Shown here one piece after another: positions 57,201 to 58,775 of a stretch of 58,775 nt of DNA. The position numbers and the translations under genes are program-made. The notes under the pieces are model-generated. The model did not search any database. It worked only from the letters and a program-made list of their open reading frames with translations, and was not told the DNA's origin. The stretch spans positions 235-59,009 of the forward strand of contig BDDC01000494.1 of NCBI GenBank assembly GCA_001662425.1, read 5' to 3'. Numbering within the stretch: the first letter of the stretch is position 1; each line of letters begins with the position of its first letter. This DNA comes from Chlamydomonas sphaeroides. Lineage: Eukaryota; Chlorophyta; Chlorophyceae; Chlamydomonadales; Chlamydomonadaceae.

Positions 57201-58775
57201 AAGGCGGCCGCGGTGGTGACGGCGGCGATGGCGGCTGTGGAGGTGATGGCGGTGGGCCCGGCGGCGGCGGTGAAGGCGACGGTGGCGGTGGTGGCGGAGC
57301 GTTGGGCAGCGGCACGCTGCCGCAGACCAGCTGCAGTGTGGCCAGGCGGCTGCTGTTGGTGGAGGAGGGCCTCAGCGAGGTGCCCTGCAGCGCCACCGCC
57401 ATCTGGGCCCCGGGGCAGGAGAAGGAAAAGAGGCTGGTGGCTTGGCAGGAGTCGAATGCGTCGCCCAGCGACTCCCGTTTGCCATCACCGCAGATGACGC
57501 CGACCTGAGGGTGCACAGAAGGACAGGTAGCATCAGCAAAGACGCGCGCGTTCAGATCACATGGTATCAGCACGCCCACTGTGCAACCACAAAGAAAGCA
57601 GCGTGTGGCAATCAAGCACACAAACGTGCTGCCTCATTAGCAAGCATCCTGCCCGTCTTGTCTTACCGAGCATATGCCGCCAGTTCCCGCCTCTCCGGTG
57701 ATGCCCTTGACTCCGTAGACCCCGCAGTCCCCGAGTGCAAGCGTCGACGTGTTGGCCTGATCGCCCCACAGCCGCTGCTCCAGGCCAGTCGCAGAGCCCA
57801 CACACGTGACGCCCAGGTCGAGGATGGCTCCGGTGGCTGGGCTGAAGACCAGGCTCACGCTTTGCAGCAGCGGCGCAGCGGAGTCGCGCCGGCAGGCAAG
57901 GCTGAACGGCGTAGGCACGGACGTAGCGCCGGCAGGAAGCGGAATACCAAAGAGGGGGTTCGTGACTGGTGGCGGCGTGATGGGCTCCTCATCCGCATCC
58001 AGTGCCATGGCTCCTGAGGTGAAGAGCGCATCGCTGCGGAAGCAGGTGCGCAGCCCGGATGACGTCAAGTTGACGTTGTCGATTGGCGCGACCAAGGGGG
58101 CGCGCCAGGGCCGCGCCATGAGGAAGCAGGCTGCGGAGGATGACGGGGGGCTCCATCCGTCCCACTGGGGGGCGTACATGTAGTACGAGCAGCTGCGGGT
58201 AAAGGGCCGCCGGCAATGGATAGTGCAGCTGTCAGCTCCATGGCTCGTGACTAGAAAGTTGAAATCATATGCGTGCTTGAGCACCATTCGTGACATCTAA
58301 GGCGGCATGCGTATCAGAGCACATCTCACCGCGCCTGCATCATGCACGCCGTGACGCACTGCCGCTCGGCTGTCACGGCCAGGGGGCCTCCCGGCATTAG
58401 CGGCTCGCCCGGCACCACCAGGGCCAGGCCGCTGAGGGACGCAAGAGGGACGCATGGGAGGGGGATGACGACTATGTGCTAGCCAGCTGCAAGCATGAGC
58501 AGGCTGCCGTGCCGCGCCCGAGTACGTACTTGGGCCTTGCCAGACAGAACACGTCAGGCTCGCCGTTGACGTCGGGAAGGCCTGTGAGCGAGCGATTTTG
58601 TTCAACCACTTAGCTTTCATTCTTATTCAACAAACCACCACGTAGCTTTTTATCTGGGCCACATGTGAATTTGATACCTGCATTGCCACCCGGACCCCAG
58701 CCTTGTTCACTCACGTTCCTGGCACACCAGCCCAACGCCGCCCTCGCTGCATGACACCGAGTAGACGCCAGGTGC
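14644..58775 (-). CDS. Giant mosaic lectin-type transmembrane protein (5' partial)
   Basis: One gene is inferred from the TAG at 14646-14644 to beyond the right edge; the first visible exon ends at donor 58,714/58,713. About 140 exons were traced from 58,775 to 25,341, roughly 5,500 codons, by donor/acceptor consensus and phase. Each junction restores a recognisable domain except near 37.86-38.01 kb and at the gap 28,656-28,929. Domain order: PAN-like, hydroxyproline-rich rod, C-x-x-G modules, CTLDs, three F-type lectin domains, CTLDs, a fourth F-type domain, WSC, about nine CTLDs, a stalk, one transmembrane helix and a 14-residue basic tail. N-x-S/T sites are frequent. Function is inferred: a cell-surface receptor or adhesin for glycans. 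No signal peptide can be seen because the start is missing. The main doubt is whether the 14.6-25.3 kb part belongs to the same transcript; phase continuity through 30.6-25.3 kb supports it. Confidence 0.8.
15211..25320 (-). other. C-terminal stalk coding islands (partly resolved)
   Basis: Exons are interleaved with short introns; only islands were resolved. Recognisable stretches on the minus strand: LIVLHWDPYNFPYHAFLANR (about 15.90-15.99 kb), GIVVEYSELLDCRQTAAIGV with NFT and NIT sites (about 16.08-16.23), VEGEPVRLLVDRRPPVPVFN (about 16.5-16.6), VTVTLSDKDPGDQFLVEV (about 18.69-18.76), TKFSFSGGDASYSYTMTSAS (about 19.44-19.67), GVWQLGFFEGEGRLQQLMLR (about 19.76-19.83), VQPVVDSIWHQ joined to RESLMYEGRNIANERLEE (20.17 and 19.93), NEYDKYSKDPRTPAAKV (about 23.4-23.5), TIETGTAGRGEGYSLVNSNA (about 23.87-23.95) and FGAVPAKTLKVLRQAKDTLS (about 24.6-24.76). 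I recognise no named domain. The character suits extracellular beta-sandwiches and helical spacers. Confidence 0.6.
25341..25432 (-). other. Exon with LILRDPPGDGSS motif
   Basis: Phase-0 exon encoding IPIPVPLLILRDPPGDGSS then VTLQSSISTSV. The hydrophobic run followed by R-D-P-P-G looks like a conserved motif of large protist surface proteins; that resemblance is from memory and unverified. Donor GTGAGC follows 25341; the acceptor is ccacaaccag. Confidence 0.65.
27133..27205. repeat. Short tandem duplication in an intron
   Basis: gaagctggatggctgctatt occurs twice about 46 bases apart, the second copy followed by a direct repeat of ggctgctatt. It lies in the inferred intron between exons 27229 and 27102. 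Translated in frame it would give two N-S-S-H-P-A-S copies, which I judge non-coding. Confidence 0.7.
28656..28929. other. Assembly gap (274 N)
   Basis: The run of N lies inside the coding stretch of the giant gene, between exon 29045 (left part ...TRMLTASPGTRLTARILGT) and YTLQLQSHLPGCDPVGSP (28655-28600). The true length and any intron are unknown, so frame cannot be carried across. Confidence 0.99.
30621..31483 (-). other. C-type lectin-like domain P (last)
   Basis: Exons 31483-31326, 31084-31022 and 30937-30621. Landmarks: LYTLYAHTSVRTSWQQ joined to AALLCRNALTAGELARVSSV, RLWLGAIDAL, W-T-S-S-G, AMCASLD, NCTTSLGFIC. Cys spacing is CTLD-like, but there is no EPN/QPD or WND Ca2+ motif, so it may not bind sugar. 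A Ser-rich loop (GGSSSSS) replaces the Ca2+ loop. Confidence 0.85.
31560..32211 (-). other. C-type lectin-like domain O
   Basis: Exons 32211-32074, 31978-31757 and 31617-31560. MRYTLFNVPRSWESARAWCL, RLADFATRQEYEQ, VWVGYRSSGATVMLADGTET, W-G-G-E-P, SCGAL, then LVDTACATALRPLCE. W-G-G-E-P-S-E-P keeps the E-P of the sugar loop but not N. The 31757/31617 intron is GC-AG (donor AG|GCGAGT). Confidence 0.85.
32310..33595 (-). other. C-type lectin-like domain N
   Basis: Exons 33595-33530, 33424-33329, 33237-33218, 33133-33114, 33031-33003, 32912-32831, 32598-32564 and 32393-32310. EPVVYSVAQSRCAAAGGLLS, AVVNQI joined to RVFATRLG and DSRFWFGLQ, RSIWVWSNGVVQ, SDWLPY, PANDVFANGWN joined to DIRCNVSQPYLCRLPS. 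W-N-D survives across a junction, but EPN is absent. Exon 33237-33218 ends in a GC donor (AG|GCATGT). Confidence 0.82.
33673..35160 (-). other. C-type lectin-like domain M (EPN and WND kept)
   Basis: Exons 35010-34968, 34780-34665, 34574-34534, 34400-34367, 34233-34153, 34004-33982, 33886-33816 and 33721-33673; its start lies in exon 35207-35139. EYLYYDSVTTYR, LAEQRCASAGALLVYYDSVQ, HWLGLSRN, TSTWLWLTG joined to APLTISAWNAGEPNGL, TEGCGEAWLW, DPTANGWNDIPC. E-P-N in the loop plus W-N-D before Cys is the classic Ca2+ site of mannose-type C-type lectins, so sugar binding is plausible. Exon 34400-34367 ends in a GC donor. Confidence 0.85.
35139..36900 (-). other. C-type lectin-like domain L (EPND and WND, microexons)
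   Basis: Exons: 36770-36687, 36589-36555 (GC donor), 36461-36430, 36297-36232, 36075-36068 (8 nt), 35953-35929, 35841-35821, 35737-35718, 35401-35396 (6 nt), 35298-35286 (13 nt) and 35207-35139; the first strand is in the 3' part of exon 37176-36862. Spliced: YSGAQQICGAVGGLLSHHPT, DESEVVMSRLR, ANVWIGLTRAATSRATWIWS, N-G-A-Q joined to LSFSDWRPSEPNDVGGNEGC, A-E, W-N, DLPCGVTLPFLC. EPND and WND suit a Ca2+-dependent mannose-type site. One more small exon between 35718 and 35401 is possible, because the loop before W-N-D is short. Confidence 0.85.
36862..37861 (-). other. C-type lectin-like domain K and Pro-rich linker
   Basis: Exons 37861-37825, 37776-37652, 37488-37396 and 37176-36862. STVAEKLGIVYD, LVLYRAHSVTWFTAQQICAS, NDLLWLLDAGEEARVAAWLL, SLCGMLDP, VPCASADTFAFVC. 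Then a SPPPSPPPSPP linker and the first strand of domain L (TPTYRFTHRDAEYL). No EPN/WND. The upstream junction to 38010 is unresolved. Confidence 0.78.
38010..38514 (-). other. C-type lectin-like domain J
   Basis: Exons 38514-38262 and 38182-38010. KYRLITAPATWEVARRTCQA, GGHLATLETPGAADALLSLL, LGLWVGMYLAQADTYRWLNG, PNCGLLLLPA, SCSAELPAYVCET. Four CTLD cysteines are visible; the Ca2+ motifs are absent. Confidence 0.88.
38606..39498 (-). other. C-x-x-G module and PAN/apple-like region
   Basis: Exons 39498-39349, 39255-39145, 39033-38879 and 38804-38606. VVACPGGTVLTGIAGTIPPP with VLHWAAICGKPD is one C-x-x-G...C module. Then VVCRAEWSVPRLQG, AASCARSCLGSIAPSWPYAS, VWYKDGRCACARALDG, whose clustered cysteines and aromatic strand resemble the N-terminal PAN-like module. 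The homology is tentative. Confidence 0.6.
39561..40776 (-). other. C-type lectin-like domains H and I
   Basis: Exons 40776-40472, 40400-39942 and 39867-39561. Domain H: LLLFDMVSPFYPAHSVCEAH, GGRLAELGSTDEV, LRVWFGAVYD, GGALCGV, YWATADCGTDTLRFLC. Domain I: VYSLYHDLMAWPDARSFCQQ, GGSLAYGFSADDAADLDAMV, ITLWLGASDASVEGVWRWVE, YDRWGLGEPAVSTQKNCAMW, FWKAERCSALALPLCAQ. Domain I has E-P-A, not EPN. Exon 39942 ends in a GC donor (CAG|GCAAGT), and the acceptor joins CQQQ directly to GGSLAYGF. The first part of exon 40776-40472 is a linker with two short Cys pairs. Confidence 0.9.
40888..41753 (-). other. WSC domain
   Basis: Five exons: 41753-41674, 41533-41491, 41362-41307, 41144-41073 and 40930-40888. 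Spliced landmarks: L-L-G-C-Y-T-D-S-S-V-R-R-L-P, MTPQTCGVLARRAGLTVYGL, Q-V-G-A-E-C-W-A-G-N-D-E, SGGCTSVCTGDNSQTCGG. The order G-C-Y-x-D, C, G-x-E-C-x-x-G-N, C, C-x-G, C-G-G is the WSC pattern, a carbohydrate-binding Cys-rich module known from fungal wall sensors and algal proteins. Confidence 0.9.
41881..42723 (-). other. F-type lectin-like (fucolectin) domain 4
   Basis: Exons 42723-42646, 42556-42516, 42397-42310, 42199-42090 and 41997-41881. PAFASSFIAATFSDTPLKAF, D-G-S-T, LLNHWHAGVGDGKQG, ARPWLSVNLTVLSVIERIEL, R-I-D-C-C-A-E-R, FVDTIVRVGN, YGAWVVLESGPQVAVSELRV, F-G-L. The string R-x-D-x4-R with the double cysteine is the fucose-binding signature of F-type lectins. A His-containing loop (N-H-W-H) precedes it, though the spacing is longer than the canonical 24. 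The exon ends in a strong GC donor (AG|GCAAGT) at 41881. Confidence 0.88.
42825..45318 (-). other. CTLD F, CTLD G (N-half), C-x-x-G modules
   Basis: Exons 45318-44773, 44698-44424, 44305-43854, 43681-43633, 43502-43375, 43308-43239, 43150-43058 and 42922-42825. Domain F: LAVYGGLYDQTQAQAMCEAV, GGKLAELTTEEA, VEAWLGLASSVAESGIWRWA, W-L-A-G-Q-P, REDCALVAYTNSGMGWRDAP, WARPLCMI. Domain G: VHYALYDMTTDFDAAENVCQ, AWFGANDRASDGSWVYTVDG, with no recognisable second half; it runs into DALCPAGRFVRGILLRTDAT and LSMSLWC. Further modules follow: GGSSSGDDLGITNVALIC, LGTLLGDVRCP, VAQIIMLCCPGDGGLP. The start of exon 45318 (GFADVPCTQMHRIAC) is itself a C-terminal CTLD half. Confidence 0.8.
45435..46688 (-). other. 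CTLD E with flanking half domain D
   Basis: Exons 46688-46457, 46351-46091, 46000-45859, 45761-45681 and 45529-45435 (linker). Half D follows V-Y-G of F-type domain 3: ISYSWLGVNQTATFAAWSAN, ECVAIM, HTWVNLPC, YPYIC, that is, a CTLD second half without a first half. Domain E: RRFQAYTAARNWTDAQAACR, LASFGLAAEYSLVMNDLLAK, IGLNDR, TPGTWLWADGQPFVYAATWL, DCSAIRLNCSRLANGTWGR, CTHVWSDVACSSMAASLC. Confidence 0.85.
46676..48296 (-). other. F-type lectin-like domain 3
   Basis: Spread over exons 48311-48219, 48105-48035, 47851-47768, 47617-47582, 47497-47446, 47320-47253, 47158-47143, 47044-47020, 46927-46914, 46816-46802 and the start of 46688-46457. TNTALRSPAYASSVLMGMVP, SFAVDG, IMFHSDNDVSPWLSVNLRQP, VSRADSAAERTR, NAELRIGYVPVK, NPLVWKQ, VIVVRLDTYVIGQWLTLQNF, P-E-L-E, V-Y-G. 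R-A-D-S-A-A-E-R keeps R-x-D-x4-R but lacks the vicinal Cys pair. A His lies 27 residues before the Arg. Confidence 0.82.
48297..50175 (-). other. F-type lectin-like domain 2
   Basis: Exons 50175-50104, 50050-49982, 49858-49777, 49696-49618, 49409-49357, 49237-49186, 49093-49012, 48759-48735, 48581-48559, 48462-48448 (15 nt) and the start of 48311-48219. LPANLTQSKPSLAVDGDE, DPFLSVDLSEQHAVGSLRIR, W-R-L-D-C-C-A-S-R, T-V-A-A-E-V-R-I-G, LVWTQPAPVDNG, STIVLNTPVVG, V-T-E-L-Q, V-F-G. Exon 49696-49618 ends in a GC donor (AG|GCAAGC). The insert between the AVDG strand and PFLSVDL is longer than usual. Confidence 0.8.
50259..51655 (-). other. F-type lectin-like domain 1 (motif in a microexon)
   Basis: Exons 51655-51542, 51458-51403, 51281-51234, 51127-51107 (21 nt), 50959-50889, 50800-50723, 50602-50557 and 50291-50259. 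TNVAAGRVATASGIFGPQFA, ADNAVDG, QPWLQVDLGAVTAVYGFTLH, R-P-D-C-C-A-E, RFVGGQVRVGLNSVTSTAQL, AAFGRYITLSLTLASGTSLE, V-W-G-L-P. The whole R-x-D-C-C-A-E stretch of the fucose motif comes from one in-frame 21-nt exon. The 51403/51281 intron begins with GC. Confidence 0.85.
51852..52875 (-). other. Two N-terminal half CTLDs (B, C)
   Basis: Exons 52716-52548, 52255-52175 and 52034-51852. B: GDADAFCSTRGGSLASFQSL, VTLWTSLANP, with no second half. C: ASAYLHVGSKELMYIN, HDSAAQQCARFGGRPASISN, ASEWATITSWLF, LTWIGLKANG, then direct passage into F-type domain 1. Both have the helix-Cys-GG start and the W-x-G-L core but lack the C-terminal loop with its cysteines. Confidence 0.78.
52875..54009 (-). other. C-type lectin-like domain A
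   Basis: Exons 54009-53828, 53540-53503, 53391-53185 and 53071-52875. LLDVRLAWNQAAELC, RVRGGDLLTFTTDDEWDRVT, DMIVEWGLG, AGFWLGVRRTNGTYRFLDGS, LPWAPGEPLADGVEDCIEAM, YWVDQPCQGRVAFPLCEI. Six plausible CTLD cysteines are seen; the loop has E-P-L, so the Ca2+ motif is degenerate. Confidence 0.88.
53549..53580. repeat. Hexanucleotide repeat (CACATG)n at a splice acceptor
   Basis: About five copies of CACATG lie 8-40 bases upstream (minus sense) of the acceptor at 53541. They read as gcatgt repeats where a pyrimidine tract is expected, with only gcgccccag between repeat and exon. Confidence 0.85.
56234..56310. repeat. 10-base degenerate tandem repeat in an intron
   Basis: About seven units of tgcctagtac-like sequence lie directly against the donor site of exon 57504-56311 and fill the first part of that intron (minus sense). 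Confidence 0.75.
56608..57300 (-). other. Hydroxyproline-rich rod (SPPPP type)
   Basis: About 230 residues, almost wholly Pro with Ser, Lys and Arg (SPPPPGPPPSPPQPPSPPSP and similar). They are split once by TAVGRHLLQASAPPSPKPP at about 56,961-57,015. S-P-n rods are O-glycosylated extensin/pherophorin-type structures in volvocine walls, and R-H-L-L-Q is a common junction in that group. The antisense strand gives a long Gly-rich open frame that is only a shadow. Confidence 0.92.
57667..58775 (-). other. Partial N-terminal region: PAN/apple-like module
   Basis: Exons 58775-58715 (cut by the edge), 58581-58530, 58431-58330 and 58192-57667. VYSVSCSEGGVGLVCQER, LPDVNGEPDVFCLARPN, LAVTAERQCVTACMMQAR joined to CSYYMYAPQWDGW and AACFLMARPW give a C-x3-C...C-x-Y-Y-x-Y...C pattern like PAN/apple domains. 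The rest (FSLACRRDSAAPLLQSVSLV, LDLGVTC) is the first C-x-x-G-like module. No start codon or signal peptide is within the window. Confidence 0.7.

Larger units (their letters stand above)
54189..57504 (-). other. Tandem C-x-x-G...C modules around the Pro rod
   Basis: Exons 57504-56311 (with the rod inside), 56153-55830, 55726-55611, 55465-55374, 55280-55084, 54925-54754, 54576-54458, 54368-54189 and the start of 54009-53828. A motif recurs: SCPGAQMAVALQG, ACPRGYVLGVLTLLLSNDSA, ACEDGHAIQEVGW, VCPAGAPVVAIHT, ACPAGIAGVVGR, VCPAWTVASGVTALLT, ECPLGSKAVAVTALT, SCPLGVSAMRL, usually followed about 25-30 residues later by a strand ending L-x-x-x-C (LATLQLVC, FVSSLVVRC, VIGGLGVTC, MGLKLIC). It resembles C-G-G-x-x-v-x-g...D-x-l-g-l-x-C beta modules, but I cannot assign a named family. 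Modules tend to start on separate exons. Confidence 0.7.

Noticed and set aside
56720..57508. Long plus-strand open frame, nearly all Gly with Asp/Glu
   Set aside because: It is the antisense shadow of the Pro-rich rod; the minus strand keeps phase with neighbouring exons and has known volvocine rod features.
1..58775. CRISPR arrays, tRNA, rRNA, insertion sequences
   Set aside because: No spaced identical repeats, no cloverleaf with anticodon arm that I could fold, and no transposase or reverse transcriptase motifs were seen. Absence of a tRNA was judged by eye only.

Overview
The window is nuclear DNA of a green alga, most likely a volvocine or other chlamydomonadalean species. Evidence: high GC, dense short introns with GTGAG/GTGCG donors, an octotricopeptide-repeat (OPR) organelle RNA factor, an mTERF-family protein, and a Ser/Pro rod carrying the R-H-L-L-Q junction typical of volvocine extracellular matrix proteins. 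No bacterial, organellar or viral gene was recognised. All exon models were built by hand from splice consensus, reading-frame phase and family resemblance; no alignment, RNA or database search was run.

Layout. 1-735: nothing recognised. 736-2912 (-): an ankyrin-repeat/F-box-like pseudogene with three frameshifts and an in-frame TAG. 3493-8926 (-): a five-exon OPR-type gene of 1,527 codons. 9897-12855 (+): a six-exon mTERF-type gene of 450 codons. The last two are divergent across about 970 bases, so two predicted nuclear regulators of organelle gene expression may share a promoter region. 12856-14643: no gene seen.

14644 to the right edge (-): one giant gene whose 5' end lies outside the window. 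About 140 exons were traced between 25,341 and 58,775 with splice phase that agrees from exon to exon, apart from one unresolved junction near 37.86-38.01 kb and one sequence gap at 28,656-28,929. About 5,500 codons were traced there; the 3' part (14.6-25.3 kb) adds an estimated 1,000 or more and was only partly resolved.

The predicted protein is a single-pass type I membrane protein with a mosaic ectodomain: PAN/apple-like Cys-rich modules, a hydroxyproline-rich rod, a tandem array of short C-x-x-G...C modules I cannot name, about thirteen C-type lectin-like domains (CTLDs) plus several half domains, four F-type lectin-like (fucolectin) domains, one WSC domain, a long stalk, a transmembrane helix and a short basic tail. 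It reads as a giant cell-surface glycan-binding receptor or adhesin. C-type lectin and scavenger-receptor-like proteins are known in Chlamydomonas, but this combination with F-type lectin modules is the best candidate here for an undescribed system. Its splicing is also unusual: in-frame microexons encode key ligand-binding motifs, and at least nine introns appear to be GC-AG.
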